From: Alphaproteobacteria bacterium
GTDB taxonomy: Bacteria > Pseudomonadota > Alphaproteobacteria > Paracaedibacterales > CAIULA01
Assembly (NCBI GenBank): GCA_947475175.1
Contig: CANJLN010000002.1
Coordinates: 1 to 64,000 of the forward strand
Length of the DNA stretch: 64,000 nt
Direction of reading: 5' to 3'
Numbering within the stretch: position 1 is the first letter of the stretch; each line of letters begins with the position of its first letter. Position numbers and translations under genes: made by a program. The notes beneath the pieces were generated by a model, which worked only from the letters and a program-made list of their open reading frames with translations, ran no database searches and was not told the DNA's origin. Positions 25,214 to 33,990 of the stretch are shown here, in pieces.

Positions 25214-26241
25214 TTTTGCTCCCTATTATTCTCTGAACTTAAATATTTGAACCAGTCTTGGGTGGCTATCGCAATAGAGTCAGGATCCCAAACTGGCGCA
25301 TCTCTCCAATATTCAATGTTTTCTAATAGATTACTAACGCCTTCTTCAATGGATACCTTAGGCATCCAACCAAGATCTTTCTTAATTGCTGAGATATCAG
25401 CAAAAGTGCAATCTGGTTCTCCAGGTCGCTTAGGAATATGTATTGTACCGCAAGAAGGATTTAAGAGCTCTACTAATTTATTAACGCTTACTGTTGTGTC
25501 ACTTCCAACATTATAAGCACCCTTAACTGAACTACCAGCAGCAGTAAGAATAGCACTTACAGCATCAGATACATATGTAAAGTCACGTGTTTGAGTTCCG
25601 TCTCCAACCACAGTTAATGGTTTATTCGCTAATAATTGTGCAAGAAAAACACCAAATACTGCTCCGTAGGTTCCACTTGTACGAGCTCGCGGTCCATAAA
25701 TATTAAAAAATCTTAACGAAACAGTCGATAGTTTATATACTTGCGCCCAATGACTAACCAGTGATTCCCCCATCCATTTGGTTAAAGCGTAGGGATATTG
25801 GGGAGCAGGAAGGGAAGTTTCCGGCGTTGGGTAAACATCAGGAATGCCGTAACAAGAAGAGGATGCTATATAAACCACTCTTTTAACTTGATGCTCTCTT
25901 GCTGCTTGCAAAACGCTAAATGTTCCATCCACATTAGCCCTGAAATAAGCTTCGGGTTTTTGAATAGAAGGCACAATGTCAGCTAAAGCTGCTAGATGAA
26001 AAACCCTCTCTGCACCTTTAGTAAGTTCTAAAACTTTTTGGCAATCAGCTACATCGACTGTTTGAATATCAAGATTAGAGTTCTCTTTGTGGTGTTCTAA
26101 ATTTTTCAAACGCCCTACAGACAAATTGTCCAGAACTCTGACCTTTCTACCTGTAGCTAGTAAAGCATCTGTTAAATGACTACCAATAAATCCTGCACCA
26201 CCTGTTACAAGGTCAAAAGAATCTTCTACAAAACCAGACAA
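25210..26241 (-). CDS. NAD-dependent nucleotide-sugar 4-epimerase-like protein (extended SDR)
   Basis: 343 residues, apparently from TTG 26241 (AGGG nearby). Signature elements: VTGGAGFIGSHLTDALLATG, HLAALADIVPSIQKP, IASSSCYG with the YALTK catalytic pair, RFFNIYGPRA, and GDGTQTRDFTYVSDAV. It is of the UDP-glucose/glucuronate 4-epimerase type. It is the first gene of the nine-gene minus-strand operon. A TATACT -10-like box lies at 26270-26265, but the -35 is poor. Confidence 0.85.
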   Translation of the reverse strand: MSGFVEDSFDLVTGGAGFIGSHLTDALLATGRKVRVLDNLSVGRLKNLEHHKENSNLDIQTVDVADCQKVLELTKGAERVFHLAALADIVPSIQKPEAYFRANVDGTFSVLQAAREHQVKRVVYIASSSCYGIPDVYPTPETSLPAPQYPYALTKWMGESLVSHWAQVYKLSTVSLRFFNIYGPRARTSGTYGAVFGVFLAQLLANKPLTVVGDGTQTRDFTYVSDAVSAILTAAGSSVKGAYNVGSDTTVSVNKLVELLNPSCGTIHIPKRPGEPDCTFADISAIKKDLGWMPKVSIEEGVSNLLENIEYWRDAPVWDPDSIAIATQDWFKYLSSENNREQK

Positions 26242-26290
26242 CTACAAACCCTACTTTCTGAAATAGTATAAGGTGAATATACAATTTGGC

Positions 26291-26316
26291 TTAAAAAAAA
26301 CAAGCTTTTTGTTTTT
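26291..26316 (-). terminator. Rho-independent terminator after the 312-residue protein gene
   Basis: On the minus strand AAAAACAA, loop AAAGC, TTGTTTTT followed by more T (plus-strand arms 26296-26303 and 26309-26316). It separates the glycosyltransferase-like genes from the sugar operon downstream. Confidence 0.65.
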
Positions 26317-26336
26317 CACATGAACACTTATCCGTC

Positions 26337-27275
26337 TTATTTGACGTAAGTTGAATTCAAAAAACCTTTAATATCTTCGCTGACTTGCGAGATGTTTTCC
26401 AGACTTTTTAGGGAAAATCGCTCGCTTTTGTTATCAAAGTAATTCATGGACTTTTCAGGTACATAGATAATTCCTTGGCTATTTGAATCAAACGCTCCTA
26501 ATGCCAGGCTGTCGTATGCACCAAAATAAAAATTAGCATTCTGGCATATAGCTATTTTTTCTTGAATTGAGAAACCACATAGATCAAGGTCTATAATATT
26601 TGAGAGAGAAAGTATTTCACGATCTAAGTGAGTCAAATTATTAACGGCAACTTTAATATTCTTGGATAATTCCTTAAAAGATAGGATTCTAAGTAATTCT
26701 TTAGAATCCAGAGGCAAGTTAATAACCAATAAGGTCACACAAGAGGCAACTCTCTTTAGAAACAAATTAGCTTCCCGATAAGAGGACAAAGGCAATGAAG
26801 ATACTTGGTTATATGTAAAAGATTCTATTAAAACGGGATTTTGAACTTTTGATCTATTGTTTTCTTTTTTATCTTCCGTCTCTTGAAAATCCACAGAAAT
26901 CATACGGACATTGTTTTTAAAAACAAGCAGAGAAAGCACTTCTTGTGCTTTCATAAAATCTTTGGCTTGAGTACTGATATTTACCACCTGATTTTTATCA
27001 GGAGAAATATTTTTTAGAGTTTCAAAAACTTCAAAAAAACTGATTAGCCCTTCTTCTGGGTGGTATGAAAGGCTACTAAATATGGCTTCCTTTTTAAAAT
27101 TAGGCCATGAAAATTTTTTATAAATCCAAACACCCAAGCGAAAAGAGAGAGAGTGACAAACCGAAGGTAGAAAATTCAACTTTTTAGGTAAACTACCTCT
27201 CAGCAAGTGCCATTTAACACGCCTTAAAACGCTTAAAATAATTTGGATTATTTTCTTTAAAATCCTTTTAGGCAT
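26337..27275 (-). CDS. Hypothetical protein, possibly a diverged glycosyltransferase
   Basis: 312 residues, not recognised as a family. The N-terminus is very basic (MPKRILKKIIQIILSVLRRV). The C-terminal section IAICQNANFYFGAYDSLALG ... IIYVPEKS resembles the donor-site region of the two neighbours (SNLFMGTSSGFAAMATFSGT and ADGFIGEIGSLALMAIFGK), suggesting a shared GT-B-like fold. It lacks their N-terminal IYDFSY motif. It overlaps the upstream gene by 8 bp and ends at a terminator. Confidence 0.5.
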   Translation of the reverse strand: MPKRILKKIIQIILSVLRRVKWHLLRGSLPKKLNFLPSVCHSLSFRLGVWIYKKFSWPNFKKEAIFSSLSYHPEEGLISFFEVFETLKNISPDKNQVVNISTQAKDFMKAQEVLSLLVFKNNVRMISVDFQETEDKKENNRSKVQNPVLIESFTYNQVSSLPLSSYREANLFLKRVASCVTLLVINLPLDSKELLRILSFKELSKNIKVAVNNLTHLDREILSLSNIIDLDLCGFSIQEKIAICQNANFYFGAYDSLALGAFDSNSQGIIYVPEKSMNYFDNKSERFSLKSLENISQVSEDIKGFLNSTYVK

Positions 27276-28218
27276 TATATATTTCCAAAAACAACGTTGT
27301 TAGAGTTTCTAGTTTTTCTGTTCCCCAATCTAAAATCTGGTTCTTTTTAGCAAAAGGGTACTGCTTTGCTCCAATTTCAATTTCTGTTTCGGGGGCGGCA
27401 TTTGGATCATAATTGGTAATAACATAAGGCGTTCCAGAAAAAGTAGCCATTGCCGCAAAACCGCTGGAAGTTCCCATAAATAAATTTGAGGTCTTTAATA
27501 TGGCTAGTTCATGCGCTAGATTTAAACCTATCTCACGCACAACAATCACATTAGGCAAAGAAGAGAATCTGTCTTCAATTTCTTCGTAGCCACCTACTAG
27601 TACGAATACAACATCTTGGTTGATCTTATGAATGTATTGCATGAAATCGAACCAAACATCTGCAGAAGAATCACGATACAGACTCTGCGGTTCTTTTTTT
27701 AGTCGCGCTTGACGAATATTTACGCACACCACATATTTTTGCGAAAAATGATCTTTAAAAAACTGTTGAACCCAATCTTTGTATCCAAGTGGTATTTGTA
27801 ACTCTGGAACAAAACCATGCTCCCGGTAGAAACGATTTACCTTTTTGTGACTAGAATAATCCAGACACTTTTTCAAATGACCATCGAAAGTTGGCCAAGC
27901 TGCCTTTGTGGTTTTAAGAGCTAAAAAATCATTAAAAGCATATCTGCAATTAAAAATCTTAATGCTATCTAAGGGATTTGTGCAGAGAAATGCATCCAAT
28001 AAATTATTTAAATAAAATTTGTAATTTACAGAGGTAATGTGTTTTTGAAATGCATTAGAAGGAACATATTGGTCCGCTATAAGGATAGAGCTAACATGAG
28101 TAGCTTTCCTTTCGTAGGCTTCACACATCAAATTAACTTGCCATGTTAAAACATCTCCTAACGCATAAGGGGCGTAGGAAAAATCATAAATACCAATTGC
28201 TTCTTCAGGAATACTCAC
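27268..28218 (-). CDS. Putative GT-B-like glycosyltransferase (IYDFSY family), copy 1
   Basis: 316 residues. It begins with IGIYDFSYAPYALGDVLTWQ, almost the same motif as its upstream neighbour. A central YVVCVNIRQARLKKEPQSLYRD strand and a C-terminal LAILKTSNLFMGTSSGFAAM ... PYVITNYDP follow. The latter resembles the donor-binding end of GT-B fucosyl- or sialyl-type transferases. Family assignment is inference; no characterised member comes to mind. It is part of a three-gene minus-strand unit next to surface polysaccharide genes. Confidence 0.5.
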   Translation of the reverse strand: MSIPEEAIGIYDFSYAPYALGDVLTWQVNLMCEAYERKATHVSSILIADQYVPSNAFQKHITSVNYKFYLNNLLDAFLCTNPLDSIKIFNCRYAFNDFLALKTTKAAWPTFDGHLKKCLDYSSHKKVNRFYREHGFVPELQIPLGYKDWVQQFFKDHFSQKYVVCVNIRQARLKKEPQSLYRDSSADVWFDFMQYIHKINQDVVFVLVGGYEEIEDRFSSLPNVIVVREIGLNLAHELAILKTSNLFMGTSSGFAAMATFSGTPYVITNYDPNAAPETEIEIGAKQYPFAKKNQILDWGTEKLETLTTLFLEIYNA

Positions 28219-28228
28219 GCTTTTAGTC

Positions 28229-29143
28229 TCATAATTCTTTTAAAATTTCTTCTAAATGGGTGATTAAATAATTCGTATTTGTAGGATTGCATAGTAGGGT
28301 TTGATGTTTTTTTCTTAAAAAACTTAAATTGTCTATCTGCGGGGATTGCATTTTTTCCAAGCTTTGAGAAATTATATACGGCTTTTTTCCAAAAATAGCC
28401 ATTAAAGCTAAAGACCCTATTTCTCCAATAAATCCATCAGCTACATTAATAGCTGCAAGCTTTTCGCATAAAGTAAAATTATAATTTTCTATCATATGTA
28501 CATTAGGGAAAGTAAATTTTCCAAAAGAATAGAGAGTTTCCATCTCATCAACAATTAAAAAAACGATAGGATGTTTTTCAAAGAATTTAAAAAATTCTTG
28601 CCATTTCTGCTCATGATAAGGAAGATCTGGTTCTTTCAAGCTAACACAAAAAACCAGACTATCAGGAAAATGTAGCTTGAAAAAATCCTCTGCCTTTCGT
28701 TTACTTTCCAAAGGAGGATCAAGGTAAGGAATCAAATTTTCCTGGCATGAAAAAGCAGTGAGAATTTCAAAAGATAAAGGTTTCCGATTTCCAAGAGTAG
28801 GATGCACTAACGAGCCATTAGCCATTTGAGTGGAGATAAACTGGTTTAAAAGTAAGCGATCCTTAAAAAGATTAATTGACCTAATAAAAGGCAGACAGAA
28901 AAAAACTGGCCAAAAAGACAAAAACCGTTTTTGAAACTCTTTAATGTCGTTAAAACCCAAGCGGTAAATAAGCTCATTTTCATCAAACAGAAAACAGTAC
29001 TCAATCTTAGCAGGTTTGTGAATGTGGGCCAAAATGGCCAGATGGGCTTGCCATAGCAAAATATGAGCTAATCCTAATGGATAATAAGAGAAATCGTATA
29101 TCGCAATTATGATTTTATCTCTTGTCGCGCCCCTCTCAATCAT
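28229..29143 (-). CDS. Putative GT-B-like glycosyltransferase (IYDFSY family), copy 2
   Basis: 304 residues. It shares with copy 1 the N-terminal block IIIAIYDFSYYPLGLAHILL, a central LVFCVSLKEPDL and the C-terminal AAINVADGFIGEIGSLALMA. The pair is clearly paralogous but strongly diverged. It probably modifies the same surface glycan. It is the first gene of the unit, divergent from the plus-strand methyltransferase operon across 182 bp. Confidence 0.5.
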   Translation of the reverse strand: MIERGATRDKIIIAIYDFSYYPLGLAHILLWQAHLAILAHIHKPAKIEYCFLFDENELIYRLGFNDIKEFQKRFLSFWPVFFCLPFIRSINLFKDRLLLNQFISTQMANGSLVHPTLGNRKPLSFEILTAFSCQENLIPYLDPPLESKRKAEDFFKLHFPDSLVFCVSLKEPDLPYHEQKWQEFFKFFEKHPIVFLIVDEMETLYSFGKFTFPNVHMIENYNFTLCEKLAAINVADGFIGEIGSLALMAIFGKKPYIISQSLEKMQSPQIDNLSFLRKKHQTLLCNPTNTNYLITHLEEILKEL

Positions 29144-29325
29144 CTTTTTACTGAAGACCTTTGTTTTTCAGCCATAAAATTAATAAGAAGGCAGATGAAA
29201 ATTGTCATGTCGAATAGCGCGTACATTAAAGGTTGTTATATTTTTTAATCTAAGATTTTTTTCACAAAAAGGCTTCCTTTTAAAGGGCATTTTCTTTATA
29301 CAAAACTAATAGCCTCGCTTAATAA

Positions 29326-30522
29326 ATGCAAATTAAAAAGATCTCTTTGATGGTTTCCCTTTCTGAAAATATCTGTTGTCACTTGTGCTCTTCTTTGGCA
29401 TTACAAATTCTCACTCCTTTTTCATCTCTTAAAAGAGTAACCTCAGATTGCCAGCCATGGCCCTCTAGAGGAAGCTTAGCACAGTGTTCTGACTGTGGTT
29501 TGGTTCAAAAAGTAATAGATAAAAAATGGCAAGAAGAAATAAAGATAATCTATCAACAATATCAAATTTACCACCAAGCTAAGGGAGCCGAACAAGTTGT
29601 TTTTGACAACGTTTCCGGTGCTGCTCTTTCTCGTTCGCAATCGTTAGTAGAAAAATTACGAGAAGAAGTTAACATTCCCGAAAATGGTAGTTTATTAGAT
29701 GTGGGATGTGGAAACGGAGCTTTTTTACAGGCTTTTTCTAATGTTTGTCCAAATTGGATTCTGACAGGAAGTGAACTAGATGATAAAAACAAAGCAGCTA
29801 TAGAGGCAATTCCAACGGTTCAAAAACTTCATGTGGGAGAACTTGATAATTTGGAAGAGCAATTTGATATTATCAGTTTTATTCATGTTTTAGAGCACAT
29901 CCCCTCTCCTGCTTCTTTGCTAAAATCCCTACATAAAAAATTCACGCCTAACGGTGTTTTATTAATTCAAGTTCCCTATTTTGCAGATAACCCCTTTGAT
30001 TTATTAATTGCAGATCATTGTTCACATTTTACACCAAAAACTCTCTCAAAAACGCTAGAAGCGGCTGGTTATACAATTTCTTTATTAAGAACAGATATTG
30101 TTACAAAAGAAATTACGCTCGTAGCCAATCCAAATAAAACTGAAGAGATTTTTACTTTTTCTTCTTCCGTACATAGAGAAGATGCTATGAATAGCTTGAA
30201 ATGGTTACAAGGCGTTCAAGAAATTGCTTCTTCTAGTCAAGAAGTAGCTCGTTCACAAGGGCGTCCTTTCGGAATTTTTGGCACATCAATAGGTGGCATA
30301 TGGTTGTTTTCATCGCTTAAGTATCCAGCAGATTTCTTTGTAGATGAAGACAAAAATCGTATTGGGTCAAAGCTTTATGGTGTTCCTATTCTGTCGCCTT
30401 CAGAAATTCCAGAGGGAGCAACAGTTTGTATTCCTTTGGCACCTTCGGTTGCTGAGAAAATAAATAAGAAATTTAAAGATCTTTCTATCAAATTTACAAT
30501 ATTTCAAAATCTAAAAAATTAA
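29326..30522 (+). CDS. Three-part C-methyltransferase-like protein
   Basis: 398 residues (ATG 29350 is an alternative start). The N-terminal zinc-ribbon-like part has CCHLC and CSDCGLVQK. The SAM-binding domain has motif I LLDVGCGNGAFLQAF and post-motif IDIISFIHVLEHIPSP written as FDIISFIHVLEHIPSP. The C-terminal domain begins GIFGTSIGGIWLFSS and has VDEDKNRIGSKLYGVPI. This Methyltransf_13 / SAM / Methyltransf_14 layout is that of NDP-hexose C-methyltransferases such as TylC3. It is a distant paralogue of the protein at 47421-48632. The substrate is unknown. It is the first gene of the plus-strand cluster, with a possible -10 TATACA about 30 bp upstream. Confidence 0.75.
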   Translation: MQIKKISLMVSLSENICCHLCSSLALQILTPFSSLKRVTSDCQPWPSRGSLAQCSDCGLVQKVIDKKWQEEIKIIYQQYQIYHQAKGAEQVVFDNVSGAALSRSQSLVEKLREEVNIPENGSLLDVGCGNGAFLQAFSNVCPNWILTGSELDDKNKAAIEAIPTVQKLHVGELDNLEEQFDIISFIHVLEHIPSPASLLKSLHKKFTPNGVLLIQVPYFADNPFDLLIADHCSHFTPKTLSKTLEAAGYTISLLRTDIVTKEITLVANPNKTEEIFTFSSSVHREDAMNSLKWLQGVQEIASSSQEVARSQGRPFGIFGTSIGGIWLFSSLKYPADFFVDEDKNRIGSKLYGVPILSPSEIPEGATVCIPLAPSVAEKINKKFKDLSIKFTIFQNLKN

Positions 30523-30535
30523 AGGTAAAAAATTG

Positions 30536-31417
30536 ATGCCGTCTGTATTGAAAAGCATTAGAGAAAATTTAAAAAAGATTCCTTTTCTCCAAAAGATAAT
30601 TATTTTATTGAGAGGCTGTATATTCCCGCCTAAACCTATTCCAATACCTCCTGAAAATCACTGTTTTCCTTCTGGTTTTGTAGAGATAAATGATCAATTT
30701 GTTCAGAAAAATTGGGAGCATTTGAGAGTTGGATATGACGAAGAGAGCTATATTAAAGAATCCATTCAGCTTATTCGCAGCCATACAATGGTCTCGTATC
30801 ATGGACTTGCGAGCCTGGCCTCACAAATCAAGTATTTGAAAGATAATAATATCTCAGGAAGTGTTGTTGAAACAGGTACATGTATGGGAGGTAGTGCTGC
30901 ATTGATGGCTATGTTCTGTCAGCATTATTTCAAAGAAAAACCTACTTTCTATCTTTTTGATTCCTGGTGTGGCTTGCCTCAACCACAAAAAAAGGACTAC
31001 ATGGATTTTATGGATAAAAATTGGGGCATAACAGAGCAAGAATGCAATGGTTGTCTAGTGCCTACTGGTGCCCTTGAAGCGAGCCAACAAGATACAGAAG
31101 ACGCTATGTTTAAGCTGGCCAATTACCCAAAAGACAAGGTTCATTTTTATAAAGGATGGTTTCAAGACACTGTCCCTCAAGCGTCTAAATCAATTGGAAA
31201 TATAGCGTTACTTCGACTTGATGGAGATTTATATGAGAGCACAAAGGTTTGTTTAGAGCACTTATATCCTTTGGTAAACCCAGGTGGTATTATTGTCATC
31301 GATGATTGGTGTTTAAAGGGATGCAGGATGGCTTGTGAGGAGTTTTTTGAACAAATAGGAATCAAACCTTTGGTGCATCACGTAGATGTTTGCACACATT
31401 ACATAATAAAAAATTAA
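30536..31417 (+). CDS. TylF-type O-methyltransferase
   Basis: 293 residues from ATG 30536 (AAAGG 10 bp upstream; TTG immediately before is possible). SAM motif I is VVETGTCMGGSAALMA. A metal-binding and catalytic stretch reads RLDGDLYESTKVCLEHLYPL then GGIIVIDDWCLKGCRMA, the hallmark of the macrocin O-methyltransferase (TylF) family. These enzymes methylate sugar hydroxyls in a Mg2+-dependent way. A hydrophobic N-terminal stretch (about 18-30) may attach it to the membrane. Confidence 0.8.
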   Translation: MPSVLKSIRENLKKIPFLQKIIILLRGCIFPPKPIPIPPENHCFPSGFVEINDQFVQKNWEHLRVGYDEESYIKESIQLIRSHTMVSYHGLASLASQIKYLKDNNISGSVVETGTCMGGSAALMAMFCQHYFKEKPTFYLFDSWCGLPQPQKKDYMDFMDKNWGITEQECNGCLVPTGALEASQQDTEDAMFKLANYPKDKVHFYKGWFQDTVPQASKSIGNIALLRLDGDLYESTKVCLEHLYPLVNPGGIIVIDDWCLKGCRMACEEFFEQIGIKPLVHHVDVCTHYIIKN

Positions 31418-31441
31418 TACGAAGTTTGAGGGATTTTAAGA

Positions 31442-32434
31442 ATGAAAAAATGTGTTGTGATTGGCAGTAATGCTTTTTCAGGTCAAGATTTTGTAGATCA
31501 TGTTCTTAATGAAACTGACTATAACGTTATCGGCACAAGCCGGTCAGAAGAGAAACCGAATGTTTTTTTAAAATACAAAGAAAACAAGAATCTCTCACGT
31601 TTTCAATTTAATCAGTTTGACTTAAATAGCGATATTAGTAAGTTTCTAGATTTTCTGGATTCCGAAAAACCAGACTATATCGTGAACTTTGCTGCACAAA
31701 GTGAGGTTGCTCCTAGCTGGGAACATCCGGAACATTGGTTTCAGACCAACACAGTTTCTCTTTCTTTAATGGTTAATCATCTTCGCAAACAAACTTATCT
31801 GGAAAGATATCTTCATATTTCCTCTCCAGAGGCATATGGAAGCTGTTCGGGAAATGTAACAGAGGAAACCCCTGATAATCCAAGCACCCCTTATGCTGCC
31901 TCTAAAGCGGCTGCAGATATGATCGCTTCTGTTTACCAAAAGCAATATGATTTTCCAGCTCTTTTTGTTCGTTCTACCAATGTATATGGTGCTAGACAGC
32001 AGTTGTTCAAGATTATACCTAAAACAATAGTTTCCCTGCTATCAGGTAAGAAAATCCAATTACATGGGGGAGGAGTAGCCGTTAAATCCTATATTCATAT
32101 TCGGGACATTTCTCACGGTGAATTGGATATACTTCATAAAGGTAGAATTGGAGAACGTTACCATCTTTCGCCGAAGCAAGGTGTTGCTGTAAAAGACGTT
32201 GTTAAAGAGATTTGCAATAAGCTTGGCAAAAAATTTGAGGATTGCGTCGAAGTCGTGGCAGAACGCCCAGGTCAAGATGCCGCTTATGTAATTGATTCTA
32301 CAAAAGCGCAGAAAGAACTCGATTGGAAATCAGAGGTTTCCCTAGAGCAGGGAATTGAAGAATCGGTTCAATGGGTACAAGACAACTGGGCAGAAATCCA
32401 GAAATATCCTATTGATTACCGTCACAAAGCATAA
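31442..32434 (+). CDS. NDP-sugar 4,6-dehydratase-like extended SDR
   Basis: 330 residues. NAD-binding start VVIGSNAFSGQDFV (variant of GxxGxxG), VNFAAQSEVAPSWEHPEHWF, the active-site segment HISSPEAYGSCSG, YAASKAAADM (Tyr/Lys) and RSTNVYGARQQ. The SPE-YG arrangement and overall length resemble dTDP-glucose and GDP-mannose 4,6-dehydratases. It follows the TylF-like gene by 24 bp. Confidence 0.8.
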   Translation: MKKCVVIGSNAFSGQDFVDHVLNETDYNVIGTSRSEEKPNVFLKYKENKNLSRFQFNQFDLNSDISKFLDFLDSEKPDYIVNFAAQSEVAPSWEHPEHWFQTNTVSLSLMVNHLRKQTYLERYLHISSPEAYGSCSGNVTEETPDNPSTPYAASKAAADMIASVYQKQYDFPALFVRSTNVYGARQQLFKIIPKTIVSLLSGKKIQLHGGGVAVKSYIHIRDISHGELDILHKGRIGERYHLSPKQGVAVKDVVKEICNKLGKKFEDCVEVVAERPGQDAAYVIDSTKAQKELDWKSEVSLEQGIEESVQWVQDNWAEIQKYPIDYRHKA

Positions 32435-32456
32435 AAAAATCAGGAGCACTTTAAAA

Positions 32457-33122
32457 ATGTCTTATGTTGAATTTATATCGAACGTTCATAACTCCACCAA
32501 ACGCGATTACATCAAACGCGTTACAGATCACGATAAAGCAGCAGTGGCTGAGGTAGCTTGTCAGTTTGGCAAGGATTACTGGGATGGTGAACGTCATATG
32601 GGATATGGTGGTTATCGCTATGATGGCCGTTGGGGTCCTGTAGCAGAAGCGATGGTTCAGCACTATAAGTTAAAAGAGGATGCTAAAATTCTTGATGTAG
32701 GAGTTGGCAAAGGGTTCTTGTTATATGAATTTACGCAAATTCTTCCAAAGGCAACTGTGTGTGGAATTGATATCTCTACTTACGCCATTGAGAATGCCAA
32801 GGAAGAAGTAAGACCATTTTTACAAGTGGGTAATGCTAACAAGCTACCTTTTGCTGACCAGGAATTTGATTTTGTTGTAAGTATTAACACACTTCACAAT
32901 CTTTATCTTCCTGACCTATGGAAAGCTTTTCAAGAAATTGAAAGAGTTGGCAAAAATCAAGCGAAGCAAGTCATTGTTGAAGCTTATAGAAATGAACGTG
33001 AAAAAGTAAATCTTATGTATTGGCAGTTAACATGTCGAGCATTTCATACACCAGAAGAATGGGAATGGCTTATGCAGCAAACTGGATACAAGGGTGATCA
33101 TTCTTTTATTTATTTTGAATAA
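32457..33122 (+). CDS. Class I SAM-dependent methyltransferase
   Basis: 221 residues from ATG 32457, chosen because CAGGAGC precedes it and an earlier in-frame ATG lies inside the previous gene. SAM motif I ILDVGVGKGFLLYEF, GIDISTYAIENA, LPFADQEFDFVVSINTLHNL. Preceded by a YWDGERHMGYGGYRYDGRW block shared with methyltransferases found in sugar clusters. It is coupled to the next gene by TAATG. Confidence 0.8.
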   Translation: MSYVEFISNVHNSTKRDYIKRVTDHDKAAVAEVACQFGKDYWDGERHMGYGGYRYDGRWGPVAEAMVQHYKLKEDAKILDVGVGKGFLLYEFTQILPKATVCGIDISTYAIENAKEEVRPFLQVGNANKLPFADQEFDFVVSINTLHNLYLPDLWKAFQEIERVGKNQAKQVIVEAYRNEREKVNLMYWQLTCRAFHTPEEWEWLMQQTGYKGDHSFIYFE

Positions 33123-33985
33123 TGAATCAGAAAAAAGGACTTATCATTGGAGGAGATAGTCATCTTGGAAAAGCTTTAATATCAAGGCTTGAAAAAGATG
33201 GCTGGGATATTTGGTCTACAACGAGACGATCTGAGCTAGCTACAAATAAGTCTCTTTTTCTTAATTTATTAAGGCCGGAGATGTCTGGGTGGCCCAAAGA
33301 TTTTGATGTCATTTGGTTCTTAGCTGCTCAAACGAGTCAAGCAGCTTGTATGGCGAATCCAGAACAAAGCCACGTAATGAATGTGGAATCTCCTATCCAA
33401 ATGATGACAGCCTTTGGCAAGACAGACGCTCATATCATTTTTCCATCAACAAGTTTAGTTTTTTCAGGTCATAAACCTTTTTCAACAATAAATGACCCTG
33501 TTAGCCCTGTTGGAATTTATGCTGAGCATAAAAATAAAGTTGAGGAATCCCTTCTTTCTTCTTCTATAAAAAGAAAAACGATCATTCGCATTAGTAAAGT
33601 TTTGGATAAAAATACGATTCTTGTTCAGAAATGGATTCATTCACTTCAACAAGGAAAAGTAATTTATCCCTTAGAAGATTTAAATTTCTCCCCTATTTCT
33701 TTAACAAAAGCAGTCGAAGTTCTGGTTCAAATTGCTCTCCAGAGAGCAGATGGTATTCTCCAAATCTCAAGCAGTGAACAATGTTCCTACGCTGATTTTA
33801 GTTATTTTTTGGCAAAATATTTAGGATTAGATACTGGGTTAATTGAGCCAAAAACAACAAAATATTTGGGGTTAACGAATATCTATTGTCCGTTGCACTC
33901 GACATTGGATAGTAGCTTAGTCAAAGAGAATCTTGGGATTCCTATCTCCACTATAGCTCAAACAATACAAGAAATATTAGAGTAA
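33122..33985 (+). CDS. RmlD-like NAD(P)-dependent sugar reductase (SDR)
   Basis: 287 residues. N-terminal GLIIGGDSHLGKALISRL, VIWFLAAQTSQAACMANPEQ, then IIFPSTSLVFSG and YAEHKNKVEE (Tyr/Lys). Closest in layout to dTDP-4-dehydrorhamnose reductase (SxxxVF...YxxxK), so it probably reduces a 4-keto sugar made by the upstream dehydratase. It is the last gene of the plus cluster and convergent with pgi, 5 bp away. Confidence 0.75.
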   Translation: MNQKKGLIIGGDSHLGKALISRLEKDGWDIWSTTRRSELATNKSLFLNLLRPEMSGWPKDFDVIWFLAAQTSQAACMANPEQSHVMNVESPIQMMTAFGKTDAHIIFPSTSLVFSGHKPFSTINDPVSPVGIYAEHKNKVEESLLSSSIKRKTIIRISKVLDKNTILVQKWIHSLQQGKVIYPLEDLNFSPISLTKAVEVLVQIALQRADGILQISSSEQCSYADFSYFLAKYLGLDTGLIEPKTTKYLGLTNIYCPLHSTLDSSLVKENLGIPISTIAQTIQEILE

Positions 33986-33990
33986 TGCCT

